From NCBI GenBank assembly GCA_910579495.1, contig CAJTVD010000019.1, forward strand, positions 11,573 to 54,194: a stretch of DNA of 42,622 nt, given 5' to 3'. The notes under the pieces were generated by a model that was not told where the DNA came from, searched no databases, and saw only the letters and a list, made by a program, of their open reading frames with translations. This document shows, piece after piece, positions 8,672 to 16,705 of the stretch. Numbering within the stretch: position 1 is the stretch's first letter; each line of letters begins with the position of its first letter. Source of the DNA: an uncultured Lachnospiraceae bacterium (GTDB taxonomy: Bacteria; Bacillota; Clostridia; Lachnospirales; Lachnospiraceae). Position numbers and translations under genes: made by a program.

Positions 8672-8709
8672 CTGGCAGTCCTTTTCACACTTCTCAGTTA
8701 CAAATCCTC

Positions 8710-10422
8710 TTATTCTGCAACATCCCAGCCCTGCACATCGTTGAAGAAGCCATATGCACTGGGCTGCGCACCGCTAAGGCGCTTGCTCACCGCCCCCTGT
8801 GCGCTGATAATATAGGCAGAAAACATGGGCACATCCTCCTGCACCTTTTTATCCACAATGGAGTACAGCCCCTTGATCTCCTCTATATCGCTGGTCTGCT
8901 GGGTGCCTGCCAACGCTTCGTTGATCTCCTCATTGGCATAGCCTGTCCAGCTTCCTTCCCCGCCAAGGAGCCAGCTAACATCCGGGTAAGGGTCAACCGG
9001 CGCATAGGTATACTGCACTGCCATAATATCATAATCTGTGGAGCCTGCAACGGTCATAAGGGTTGCCAGATCCACTGTCTGCACTTCTACCTTGATGCCT
9101 ACCGCTGCCCACTGTGCCACCAGGACCTGGGCACCGTTAACAAATGTGCTGTCACCGGAGTTTACATAAAAGCGCAGCGTCTGGGAACCATCCCAGCCTG
9201 CCTCTTCCAGCAGCGCTTTTGCCTTTTCCGGGTCATAGGAAATGGGCGTAATGCCCTCATCAAAGAAGGGGCTGGCAGAAGAGAGGAAACCGTCTGCCAC
9301 CTCTCCGTGCCCCTTCAAAAGCTGGTCTACAAGCTGCTGCCTGTCAATGGCATAAAGGAGCGCCTGGCGTACCCTTGCATCCGGGATATTGGCTGTCTGG
9401 ATAAACGCCGACTGGTTGGTAATAGGGGCGCCATACACTGTCTCCACATTTTCCAGGGCTTCAATGCTGTCAAAGTCCTCCTGGGGGACTGCGGTCATTG
9501 TGTGATGGGTTATATCAATCTCCCCTGACTGGAGCCCGGCGTAAACCTGGCTGGCATCCACGATCCTGATATTGAGTTTGTCAATTTTCGGCGCGCCCTT
9601 CCAGTAATCTTTGTTTGCCTTGTAAGAGATATAGTGGTTATTGTCAAAATCCGTTACAAAGAAAGGCCCGCTGACCACATCCGGCTGGTTAAACCAGTCC
9701 GCTGTCAAAAGCTCTTCTTCGCTGTATTTTTCAATGATATGCTTGGGCAGCGTATGAAGGTACCTTGCATAGGTGTTTTCAAAAGTGGTAAGGGCCATAG
9801 GGTACTTAGAGGTAAACTGGACTGTCTTCTCATCGATCACCTGCACCCCTGCCATACTCTCTGCGTTTGCCTCCACGAAACCGTCCTCCCCGGTGCCTTC
9901 AAAGGCATACAGCATCAGCGTTGTATTATTCACCACCGGGCTTGCCAGCCGGCGCACTGTATATTCCACGTCCGCGGCCGTTACCGGCGTTCCGTCTGAC
10001 CATACGGCATTGTCGTCAATATGGACCACAAAATTCAGATTGTCCTGGGTGGTAATGGAATCTGCCAGCATATACTGAAAATTCAGATCCTTGTCCAGCT
10101 CCACCAAAGGTAGGAACATCAGGCCCACCGCGTACTTGTTGATTTCCGTCTGGTCGATCACAAAGGGATTGATCCCCCCAAGGGAATCCGTAACGCCTAC
10201 GTTTACAATCTTCTCCCCTGCTGCCGCACCCTCCGGTGTCGTTTCCCCTTCCGCAGCCGGGGCTTTGGCATTCTCTCCCCCGCCGCTCCCGGCCGCATTT
10301 TCCTCCCCTGCCGCCTCTGTCCCGGCCCCGCCATCCTGGTTCCCGGAAGAGCAGCCTGCCATAGAAAGGGCAAGGGCGAAAGCCAGCCCAAGGCTTGCTG
10401 CCGTTCTTACAAATTTTTTCAT
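8710..10422 (-). CDS. dppA: Peptide-binding lipoprotein of ABC importer (SBP_bac_5)
   Basis: Extracellular substrate-binding lipoprotein, 570 residues. A signal peptide ends in the lipobox SMAGC, with Cys24 the predicted lipidated residue. A low-complexity Gly/Ala/Glu linker follows (about 26-70), then a family 5 solute-binding fold. Family landmarks include the TPVTAADVEYTVRRL region (turn and helix after the first strand) and the C-terminal DVSWLLGGEGSWTGYANEEIN segment. ATG 10422 has GGAGG with 6-base spacing; the frame open to 10446 adds residues before the signal peptide. First gene of the dpp operon, with its own promoter and palindromic leader. The neighbouring cysteine synthase and C-S lyase hint at a sulfur-containing peptide as substrate, which is inference. 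Confidence 0.92.
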   Translation of the reverse strand: MKKFVRTAASLGLAFALALSMAGCSSGNQDGGAGTEAAGEENAAGSGGGENAKAPAAEGETTPEGAAAGEKIVNVGVTDSLGGINPFVIDQTEINKYAVGLMFLPLVELDKDLNFQYMLADSITTQDNLNFVVHIDDNAVWSDGTPVTAADVEYTVRRLASPVVNNTTLMLYAFEGTGEDGFVEANAESMAGVQVIDEKTVQFTSKYPMALTTFENTYARYLHTLPKHIIEKYSEEELLTADWFNQPDVVSGPFFVTDFDNNHYISYKANKDYWKGAPKIDKLNIRIVDASQVYAGLQSGEIDITHHTMTAVPQEDFDSIEALENVETVYGAPITNQSAFIQTANIPDARVRQALLYAIDRQQLVDQLLKGHGEVADGFLSSASPFFDEGITPISYDPEKAKALLEEAGWDGSQTLRFYVNSGDSTFVNGAQVLVAQWAAVGIKVEVQTVDLATLMTVAGSTDYDIMAVQYTYAPVDPYPDVSWLLGGEGSWTGYANEEINEALAGTQQTSDIEEIKGLYSIVDKKVQEDVPMFSAYIISAQGAVSKRLSGAQPSAYGFFNDVQGWDVAE

Positions 10423-10471
10423 AATCAACCTCCATTTCTGCCGCAAACCAAAAATTTACGGCTTTCTAATA

Positions 10472-10501
10472 CAGCACCAGATGACTGGTCATCCGATGCT
10501 G
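10472..10501 (-). promoter_or_regulatory. 30-bp palindrome in dpp leader (operator or RNA hairpin)
   Basis: A near-perfect 30-base palindrome with core GATGACCAGTCATC and outer arms CAGCA/TGCTG, about +12 to +41 from the predicted start of transcription. The two imperfect positions in each arm become G-U pairs in the dpp transcript, so as RNA the stem is continuous. It may be a repressor operator that blocks elongation or initiation, a 5' stabilising hairpin, or both. Confidence 0.65.
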
Positions 10502-10519
10502 AATTATAATAGTTGGTTC

Positions 10520-10548
10520 ATTATACTGTTACCAAATTCAAATGTCAA
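10520..10548 (-). promoter_or_regulatory. Consensus sigma-A promoter for dpp operon
   Basis: On the minus strand, TTGACA (10548-10543), a spacer of exactly 17 bases, then TATAAT (10525-10520). Both hexamers are full consensus. The first transcribed base should be near 10513, giving a leader of about 90 bases that contains the palindrome. Such a strong promoter next to a palindrome suggests control by repression. Confidence 0.85.
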
Positions 10549-10644
10549 TATTCTCCAATAAAAAATTATTCTTTACCGTAAAAGCCATTCCCCTGGGAAG
10601 CTGCCCTTGCATCCACTGCAAAAGTGGTTTGGAAGTGCACAAAG

Positions 10645-11583
10645 TTAATCTGCAGCAAATAAAGGCGTGGATAAATACCGGTCCCCGGAATCGGGGAGCA
10701 GCGCCACGATGGCCTTCCCCTGGTTTTCCGGCCTTTGGGAGAGAAGCACTGCTGCCCGGAGGGCTGCCCCGGAAGAAATCCCCACCAAAATGCCCTCGCT
10801 CCTGGCAAACCGTTTTCCCTCCGCAAATGCCTCCTCATTTTCAATGGTGATCACCTCGTCATACACTTCCCGGTTTAACACCTTGGGCACGAACCCTGCG
10901 CCGATCCCCTGTATCCCATGGGCGCCTGGTGCCCCTCCGGACAATACCGGGCTGGAGGCCGGTTCCACTGCCACCACCCTGGCCGCCGGATTTTTGGACT
11001 TTAAATATTCCCCCACGCCGGTAAGCGTCCCGCCAGTGCCTGCACCTGCTACAAAAATATCCACTTTCCCACCGGCCTGCTCCCAGATCTCAGGCCCTGT
11101 GGTATTCCTGTGGGCTTCCGGGTTGGCAGGGTTTACAAACTGCCCCAGTATCACTGCCCCGGGAATGGATGCTTTTAATTCCTCCGCCTTTTCGATGGCG
11201 CCTTCCATGCCCTTGGCGCCATCCGTCAGTACCAGCTCCGCCCCATATGCCCCCAGGAGGGCGCGCCGCTCCATGCTCATGGTATCCGGAAGGGTGAGAA
11301 TGGCACGGTAGCCCTTTGCCGCCGCTACAGCCGCAAGCCCAATACCGGTATTGCCCGAGGTGGGCTCTATAATGGTTGCCCCCGGCTTTAAGTCCCCCTT
11401 CTTCTCCGCGTCCTCCACCATGGCTAAGGCCACACGGTCTTTCACAGAGCCTGCAGGGTTTAAATATTCCAGTTTTACCAGAATGTCCGCTTTCCCTGCC
11501 CCTGCCTGTTCCCCATAACGGCTGGCCCGAAGGAGGGGCGTCCCCCCAATCAGCTCCAATGCGCTTTCCTTGATATCACTCAT
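10645..11583 (-). CDS. cysK: Cysteine synthase (O-acetylserine sulfhydrylase)
   Basis: Makes cysteine from O-acetylserine and sulfide using pyridoxal phosphate; 312 residues, normal length. Lys48 in NPAGSVKDR is the cofactor lysine. TSGNTGIGLA is the substrate-binding loop, GTGGTLTGVG binds the phosphate and SSGAA is the C-terminal cofactor contact. ATG 11583 has GGAGGG 4 bases upstream; the GTG at 11595 lies within that ribosome binding site. It follows the MalY/PatB-like gene by 61 bases and precedes the dpp promoter by about 100 bases. No T-box or SAM riboswitch signature was seen upstream. CysK versus CysM cannot be separated by eye, though the overall motif set fits CysK. Confidence 0.92.
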   Translation of the reverse strand: MSDIKESALELIGGTPLLRASRYGEQAGAGKADILVKLEYLNPAGSVKDRVALAMVEDAEKKGDLKPGATIIEPTSGNTGIGLAAVAAAKGYRAILTLPDTMSMERRALLGAYGAELVLTDGAKGMEGAIEKAEELKASIPGAVILGQFVNPANPEAHRNTTGPEIWEQAGGKVDIFVAGAGTGGTLTGVGEYLKSKNPAARVVAVEPASSPVLSGGAPGAHGIQGIGAGFVPKVLNREVYDEVITIENEEAFAEGKRFARSEGILVGISSGAALRAAVLLSQRPENQGKAIVALLPDSGDRYLSTPLFAAD

Positions 11584-11644
11584 GATTCCCTCCACTTATT
11601 ACTCTCTTTTTCCCTGGCCTGGCACCGGGGCTGGCAGGTAACTG

Positions 11645-12829
11645 TTACAGCCCTTTCACCGCATCCTCCAGCCTTTTTAAAGCCTGTTCCAGAATCTTCC
11701 GGGGACAGGCGGCATTGACTCTTTGGAAGCCCTCCCCTGCATCCCCGAACATAGCGCCGGCATCCAGCCACAGCCCTGCTTTCTTCACCACCAGTTCTTC
11801 CAGCTGGTTGTTTGTAAGCCCCAGCTCCCGGAAATCCAGCCATGCCAGATACGTGCCTTCCGGCTTGTTCATCCTTATCTCCGGGATATGGGCATCTATG
11901 TACTCTTTCATATAATCCAGATTACCTTCAATATATTTCAGGGCTCCCTGGTACCACTCTTCCCCATGTCCATAAGCCGCCTGGCAGGCTGCGATCCCTG
12001 CGGCGTTTAACTGGCTGTACCCGGCAGCCTCTATCTGCTTTTTAAAAGGATGCCGCAGCGCCGGTGACGGTATCAGGATATTAGACACCTGCAGCCCTGC
12101 AATATTAAAGGTCTTACTGGGTGCCGTACAGACAACGGAAATGTCCTTGTACGCTTCCTTCACCCCGGCAAAAACATGGTGTTTCCCCTGGTATACAAAA
12201 TCCGCGTGGATCTCATCGCTGACCACGGCCACATGGTGCCTCAGGCAGATATCCCCTACGGCGGCCAGCTCCTCCTTTGACCACACCCGTCCCACCGGAT
12301 TATGGGGATTGCACAGCAAAAACAATTTGATATGGTTCCTGATAATTTTTTCCTCAAAGTCCTCAAGGTCCATATGGTAGTTTCCCTCCTGGTCACATAC
12401 CAGGGTATTGCTCACCACCACCCGTTTATTATTCGTCACCACGCCGCTGAAAGGATAATAGACTGGCTGCTGTATGAGCACCGAATCCCCCACATTGGTA
12501 AATGCCCGCACTGCCATGGAAAGGGCAAAAACCACCCCAGGCGTTTTTACAAGCCATCCGGGATCGATCTCAAAATCATGATGTTTCTTAAACCATGACC
12601 AGAGGGCGTCAAAATACCCGCTCCCAGTATCATTATACCCGTAGATCCCATGTTCCGCCTGGGCTTTCAGTGCCTCCTGAATATAAGAGGAAACCTGAAA
12701 ATCCATATCCGCCACCCACAAAGGCAGGGCATCTTCTGGGATCTCCTTATTGCTTTCAAAATCATACTTTAAACAGCCTGTGTTCCTTCTGTCTATTATC
12801 CTGTCAAAATCCAGGTTTTTCTCCGCCAT
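11645..12829 (-). CDS. MalY/PatB-type aminotransferase, cystathionine beta-lyase
   Basis: Fold-type I pyridoxal-phosphate enzyme of 394 residues. It starts FDRIIDRRNTGCLKYD and carries PLPLWVADMDF, both typical of MalY/PatB C-S beta-lyases. The cofactor lysine is Lys239 in APSKTFNIAGLQ, and SDEIHADF holds the Asp that pairs with the cofactor ring nitrogen. Family members cleave cystathionine or cysteine to pyruvate, ammonia and a thiol. ATG 12829 is preceded by GGAGGAG with 7-base spacing. It sits between an acetyltransferase and cysK, so a role in cysteine/methionine interconversion or in breaking down imported sulfur compounds is likely. True aminotransferase activity cannot be excluded from sequence. 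Confidence 0.88.
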   Translation of the reverse strand: MAEKNLDFDRIIDRRNTGCLKYDFESNKEIPEDALPLWVADMDFQVSSYIQEALKAQAEHGIYGYNDTGSGYFDALWSWFKKHHDFEIDPGWLVKTPGVVFALSMAVRAFTNVGDSVLIQQPVYYPFSGVVTNNKRVVVSNTLVCDQEGNYHMDLEDFEEKIIRNHIKLFLLCNPHNPVGRVWSKEELAAVGDICLRHHVAVVSDEIHADFVYQGKHHVFAGVKEAYKDISVVCTAPSKTFNIAGLQVSNILIPSPALRHPFKKQIEAAGYSQLNAAGIAACQAAYGHGEEWYQGALKYIEGNLDYMKEYIDAHIPEIRMNKPEGTYLAWLDFRELGLTNNQLEELVVKKAGLWLDAGAMFGDAGEGFQRVNAACPRKILEQALKRLEDAVKGL

Positions 12830-12887
12830 TTCTTTACTCCTCCATTTGTATCCTTTTTTGCCAAAGCAGTGGCTGCACTTCCACAGG

Positions 12888-13376
12888 TTAGAAAACGATC
12901 TCATATTTCAGAAGATATTCCGGCGTTTCCGGTTCCAGTTCCCTTTCCCCTGTGGCGCGAAACCCTGCGGCTTCATAGAACCTTCTGGCAGGCATGTTTT
13001 TCTCCAACACCCACAAAAAGGCCAAATCCGCCCCCTGGCTGCGGGCTTTCTCTAAAAAATATCCCATAAGGCGCTTTCCGATCCCCTGTCCCTGGAAAAA
13101 ATATTCCACATACAGTTCCTTCAACTGAAAAGCTTTCCGCCCGCCCTGGCACTGCTCCCCTACATGCAGCAGTCCCCGCACAATACCATCGTCATAAACA
13201 TACATTCCCTCTAAAGCCTCCGGTTCATCCCGAAAGCGCAGCCCAAGTCCCAGCACTGACAGTTCATTAAAAGAAACCCTATCGTTCCTGAAGATCCCCC
13301 GGTAGGCACACCTTTTAGCAAAGACTAAGATCTCCGCCAGCCTTGAGGCATCCTGGCTCCCTGCCCTTCTTATCAT
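12888..13376 (-). CDS. GNAT-family N-acetyltransferase
   Basis: Acetyl-CoA-dependent acetyltransferase, 162 residues. The N-terminal IRRAGSQDASRLAEI opening is typical GNAT. The QGQGIGKRLMGYFLEKAR segment (about 100-117) is the motif A pyrophosphate-binding loop (Q/RxxGxG/A). FYEAAGFRATGERE is the motif B region. ATG 13376 has GGAGG with 5-base spacing, and the ATG at 13388 overlaps that site. It heads the probable malY-cysK operon, with a 58-base gap to malY. The substrate is unknown; in this context a sulfur-containing amine or amino acid is possible but unsupported. Confidence 0.85.
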   Translation of the reverse strand: MIRRAGSQDASRLAEILVFAKRCAYRGIFRNDRVSFNELSVLGLGLRFRDEPEALEGMYVYDDGIVRGLLHVGEQCQGGRKAFQLKELYVEYFFQGQGIGKRLMGYFLEKARSQGADLAFLWVLEKNMPARRFYEAAGFRATGERELEPETPEYLLKYEIVF

Positions 13377-13499
13377 ACCACCCTCCATGACGGGGCGTTT
13401 TCCCCAACCAAGATCATATCACTATCTGTGTGAAATATCCATTTCTTTTTACAGCCGCCCGGAAAGGGCCAGGCAATCACATTTCCCAGACCCAAAGAA

Positions 13500-14054
13500 T
13501 TATTTTATCGTCCAATAGCCATCGTAAGCATATCCCGTCTTACCTTCCAAAAAATGCTCCGACTTGGTAAATCCCGCCTTTTGGGCCGCCTTCATTCTTT
13601 CTACTGCATAAATGGGGACTTTCGTAAGTATTCCCTCACAGCCCAGCATTTCCGGGATATGGGGGAGGACGAGCATGATAATATCGTACAGAATATCCTC
13701 TTTTTCGTAATCGCTTCTCACATCGGCCCTTAAAATTCCCATATTGTTGAATTCATCACTGGAAGCCCTCAAACATAGTTCCACTGTCCCAATCACACAT
13801 TTGATTGTCCGGTCAACGATAGAAAGCCGGGCAAACCAGCCGTTTTCATATGACATCTTCCAAAAGCCAAGGGCCTGGGCCATTCTTTCCTTTGTGGGAT
13901 AGTAAAAATTATCCCCGTCACAATTATCACTGTTAAAAAAAGGCAACGCATTTTTATCACTGTAAACCTTTAATAAATCATCGCAGTCCTGATCTTCAAC
14001 CAGCCTTAATAAAAATCTCCTGCTTTCTAATACCTGGCACTTTTCGTATATCAT
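13500..14054 (-). CDS. GNAT-family acetyltransferase (RimJ/RimL-like)
   Basis: 184 residues. The LESRRFLLRLVEDQDCDDLLKVYSD opening and the closing AAQKAGFTKSEHF match the RimJ/RimL-type acetyltransferase layout. Motif A is degenerate: RADVRSDYEKEDILYDIIML sits where the QxxGxG loop would be, so acetyl-CoA binding may be weak or atypical. ATG 14054 follows AGGAGG at 10-base spacing; the frame continues open to 14204 through a leader-like stretch without a better start. It is transcribed away from the gene at 14414 and is not tightly linked to the sulfur genes, with a 123-base gap after it. Confidence 0.75.
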   Translation of the reverse strand: MIYEKCQVLESRRFLLRLVEDQDCDDLLKVYSDKNALPFFNSDNCDGDNFYYPTKERMAQALGFWKMSYENGWFARLSIVDRTIKCVIGTVELCLRASSDEFNNMGILRADVRSDYEKEDILYDIIMLVLPHIPEMLGCEGILTKVPIYAVERMKAAQKAGFTKSEHFLEGKTGYAYDGYWTIK

Positions 14055-14192
14055 ATGGGCACAGCCTCCTGTCAAATTATTTTGGCCCCGGGGCATGGAC
14101 TGGAAAAAGTATGCCCAAACACGCTCCAGCATCCCCCCGTCCCTCCGCCACACCCAGCCCGGAAAAACGCGGGATCCGGGAATGGCATCAAC

Positions 14193-14236
14193 ATTATAAC
14201 ACAATACCTATAGGAATTGCCAACTGTATTTGGCAA
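14193..14236 (-). promoter_or_regulatory. Divergent promoter region with TTGCCAA inverted repeat
   Basis: The 359 bases between the starts at 14054 and 14414 hold a minus-strand TATAAT (14198-14193) and an inverted repeat TTGCCAA/TTGGCAA (14217-14236) with a third TGGCA copy just to the right. The best -35 (TTGGCA) is 19 bases from the -10 and lies inside the repeat, which could therefore be an operator. On the plus strand TATCCT near 14294 is a weak -10 for the gene at 14414. Confidence 0.4.
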
Positions 14237-14413
14237 CATAATATGGCAAATGATAATTAATGAAATTTTCTGGAAATATAAGAATGATTGTGTTATCCTA
14301 TTAGGAATAAATCGAAATTGGATGAACCAAAAAATGGTGGCAGGAAAGAGAAACAGGTATCTGGCCTGCCAAATAACATTGCCACAGAAAACAGACCTGA
14401 TGGAGGTATGGGT

Positions 14414-15847
14414 ATGAAGAAACCACTGCCAATCGGCATTGAAAATTTCGAAGATATGGTGACATCCGGCTATTACTATGTGGATAAAACACTATTTATC
14501 AAAGAACTTTTAGACTTAGGCGGAAAAGTGAACCTGTTCACCCGTCCAAGACGTTTCGGAAAAACCCTGAATTTAAGCATGCTCCGGTATTTCTTTGAGG
14601 ATACCGGCGATACAGGTAAAAATGCACAAAATAAAGCGCTCTTCCAGGGGATGAAGATCCTGGGCGCGGGGGATGCCTATACGTGCCATATGGGAAAATA
14701 CCCCGTGATGAACTTAACATTAAAGTCAGCAAAGCAGAAAAATTATAGCAGTGCCTATTTTTCCATCCAGTCCGGGATCGCCGCTGAGTTTGAAAGGCAC
14801 AGAGCGGTTGTGGAACAGGGGAAAGAATACCTTTCCCCCAAGGAGTACCAACGCTATATGGAAATTGCTGAGGAACGGGCCAGGGAAGAAGAAGTTGGCA
14901 GCTCCCTATTGCTCTTTTGCCGGTGCCTGTATAAAATTACCGGAAAAAAAGTGGCAATCCTCATTGATGAATACGATGTCCCCCTGGAAAATGCCTATTT
15001 CAGGGGTTTTTTCCGCGACTATATGTATGACCTGAATGCAAACCTCAATGCTTTCCCCCGCCCATACTGGATCAATACCAGTTCCAATGACATTATCAGG
15101 GATTTGGTCGCCAAGGCTGGCCGGGAAACAAAAGGGCAGATCGAAACACTGCTGAAAGGGGACACCATAGACATCCAAGTCCATGAAGAGGTTACTTACA
15201 CTGATATGGGCGGCAACGGCGATAACCTGTGGAATTTTCTTTATTTTACAGGGTATCTGACCAAGGAAAAGGAATATTTTAAAGACAAATATGTGTTCCT
15301 GAAAGCCCGCATCCCTAACATTGAAGTTATGACGATTTATGAAAATACCATCCTTAACTGGATGAAAGAACTGATAAAAGGAGAGGATTTCAGGGATTTC
15401 TACCGTGCAATGGAAGAAGGTGACGGACAAAGGATGAGGGACATCTTAAGTGCACAGCTTTTCCGCACCATCAGCTTCTACGACAGCGCGGAAAACTTTT
15501 ATCATGGCTTCCTTACAGGAATCCTAAGCCAGAGCGAGAATTATCTAGTAAAATCCAACCGGGAGTCCGGAAACGGACGCCCAGACATTATTGTAAAAAG
15601 CCCTTCCCTGCGGAGCAGATCCTTTATCCTGGAGTTAAAGGTTTCAGACGCCATTGACTGCCTGGAAGCTGACGCAGAAAAAGCCCTGCAGCAGATATAT
15701 AGCCAAAAATACCAGGAGGAATTAAAAACGGAAGGTTACCGAAAAATTGACTGTTATGGCATATCCTTTTACCAGAAGGACTGTGAGGTCCGGTTTGGGG
15801 CCGGGAAATGGCAGGATAAAAGCAGCATTGGGAATACTGAAAATTGA
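14414..15847 (+). CDS. AAA-ATPase-like / PD-(D/E)XK nuclease family protein with internal loss
   Basis: 477 residues of the widespread gut-clostridial family joining an AAA-ATPase-like domain (PF09820) to a C-terminal PD-(D/E)XK nuclease domain (PF08011). Visible parts: the IGIENFEDMVTSGYYYVDKT opening, the P-loop variant RPRRFGKT (44-51), Walker B ILIDEYD (182-188), NTSSN (221-225), ISFYDSAENFYHG, and nuclease residues RPD (389-391) and ELK (407-409). From memory of the family, about 100-120 residues normally separate DEYDVPLENAY from PYWxNTSSN, including a TGCLRISKES sensor segment and a WYDGY...YNPWS segment. Here only some 20 residues remain, so the ATPase half is probably inactive. The frame is otherwise intact. 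ATG 14414 has GGAGG with 7-base spacing. The family's function is not established. Confidence 0.85.
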   Translation: MKKPLPIGIENFEDMVTSGYYYVDKTLFIKELLDLGGKVNLFTRPRRFGKTLNLSMLRYFFEDTGDTGKNAQNKALFQGMKILGAGDAYTCHMGKYPVMNLTLKSAKQKNYSSAYFSIQSGIAAEFERHRAVVEQGKEYLSPKEYQRYMEIAEERAREEEVGSSLLLFCRCLYKITGKKVAILIDEYDVPLENAYFRGFFRDYMYDLNANLNAFPRPYWINTSSNDIIRDLVAKAGRETKGQIETLLKGDTIDIQVHEEVTYTDMGGNGDNLWNFLYFTGYLTKEKEYFKDKYVFLKARIPNIEVMTIYENTILNWMKELIKGEDFRDFYRAMEEGDGQRMRDILSAQLFRTISFYDSAENFYHGFLTGILSQSENYLVKSNRESGNGRPDIIVKSPSLRSRSFILELKVSDAIDCLEADAEKALQQIYSQKYQEELKTEGYRKIDCYGISFYQKDCEVRFGAGKWQDKSSIGNTEN

Positions 15848-15869
15848 TTTCCAAGCCCCTTCATTTGCC

Positions 15870-15898
15870 TTGACAAATCCCCAAAACAGCGGTATATT
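15870..15898 (+). promoter_or_regulatory. Sigma-A promoter for C39-like gene
   Basis: TTGACA (15870-15875), 17-base spacer, TATATT (15893-15898), about 50 bases before the ATG at 15951. It gives the C39-like gene independent expression, although the upstream gene ends only about 100 bases away. Confidence 0.75.
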
Positions 15899-15950
15899 AC
15901 TATCACTTTACAACATACAATTTTTTGACGGTTTTGTCACGGGGTACGCC

Positions 15951-16559
15951 ATGAAAAATTTATTAAATTACCAGACTTCGGAATATGACTGCGGGCCTGT
16001 TACCATATTAAACGGCATCCGCTATCTGTTTGAACGGGAGGAGATCTGCCCCGAGATCATTAAATTTATTATGTCTGTGTGCATGGATACATACAATGAA
16101 GCCGGGGAGCCCTGCAGGCACGGCACTTCAGCCGCTGCCCTAAATTATGTCTCATGCTGGCTGAACCATTTCGGCCAGGTAAAAAATTTTCCCATCCACT
16201 GTGAGTATTTTTCAGGAAAAGAAGTAGCCATCACACCAAAAAGCCCCATCACCGCCGCCCTTTCCAAAGGCGGCGTGGTTCTGCTACACCTTTTTCTGGA
16301 TGTAGGCCATTATGTGCTGCTAACAGGAATTGAAAATGGAAGGGCCCTGCTTTTCGATCCCTTTTATGAAGAACTGACCGACCCGGAGCTGGATGAAGAA
16401 TACCATACTGATGAAATTATTTTCATTACCGACCAGCCCAAACGGGCAAACCGTTCTGTTGCCATTGACCGCCTAAACCGTTTTACAAAAGGCTACTATG
16501 AAATGGGGGACTTCTGTTGCCGCCAGGCACTGGCCATGTACCATGGTTCCCCGGTTTAA
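15951..16559 (+). CDS. C39-like papain-fold cysteine peptidase domain protein
   Basis: 202 residues, one domain. NYQTSEYDCGPVTILNGIRYL contains the probable nucleophile Cys14. GHYVLLTG gives His120 and LLFDPF gives Asp136, completing a Cys-His-Asp triad in C39-like order. There is no signal peptide, membrane segment or ABC domain, so this is not a bacteriocin exporter with a processing domain. Related stand-alone proteins include BtrH-like acyltransferases and C39-like peptidases. The start at ATG 15951 is weakly supported by GGGG at about 6 bases; the longer frame to 15747 runs inside the previous gene. It has its own promoter and terminator. No leader-peptide substrate was recognised nearby, so the target is unknown. 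Confidence 0.75.
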   Translation: MKNLLNYQTSEYDCGPVTILNGIRYLFEREEICPEIIKFIMSVCMDTYNEAGEPCRHGTSAAALNYVSCWLNHFGQVKNFPIHCEYFSGKEVAITPKSPITAALSKGGVVLLHLFLDVGHYVLLTGIENGRALLFDPFYEELTDPELDEEYHTDEIIFITDQPKRANRSVAIDRLNRFTKGYYEMGDFCCRQALAMYHGSPV

Positions 16560-16612
16560 CGCAGTATAAAACCATCATCCTTTCCCGCTTCTGGACGTAC
16601 AGGGGAAAAAAT

Positions 16613-16657
16613 AAGCAGCAATCTGTTTTCCTGTCACAGACTGCTGCTTAAATTTTT
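16613..16657. terminator. Terminator between convergent genes
   Basis: A 14-base stem with one mismatch (AAGCAGCAATCTGT at 16613-16626 with ACAGACTGCTGCTT at 16636-16649) and a short loop, followed by a T-run on the plus strand. It ends the C39-like gene and lies 48 bases downstream of the minus-strand MATE gene end, so it may serve both. Confidence 0.85.
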
Positions 16658-16705
16658 CCCCTATATGGTGAATATGGCCTAAAGGTAGATGGCAGGGCTT
16701 TTGTC

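Noticed and set aside
12830..13499. T-box or SAM riboswitch upstream of the sulfur genes
   Set aside because: The gaps are short (58 and 123 bases) and I see no T-box sequence, no specifier-loop arrangement and no SAM core.
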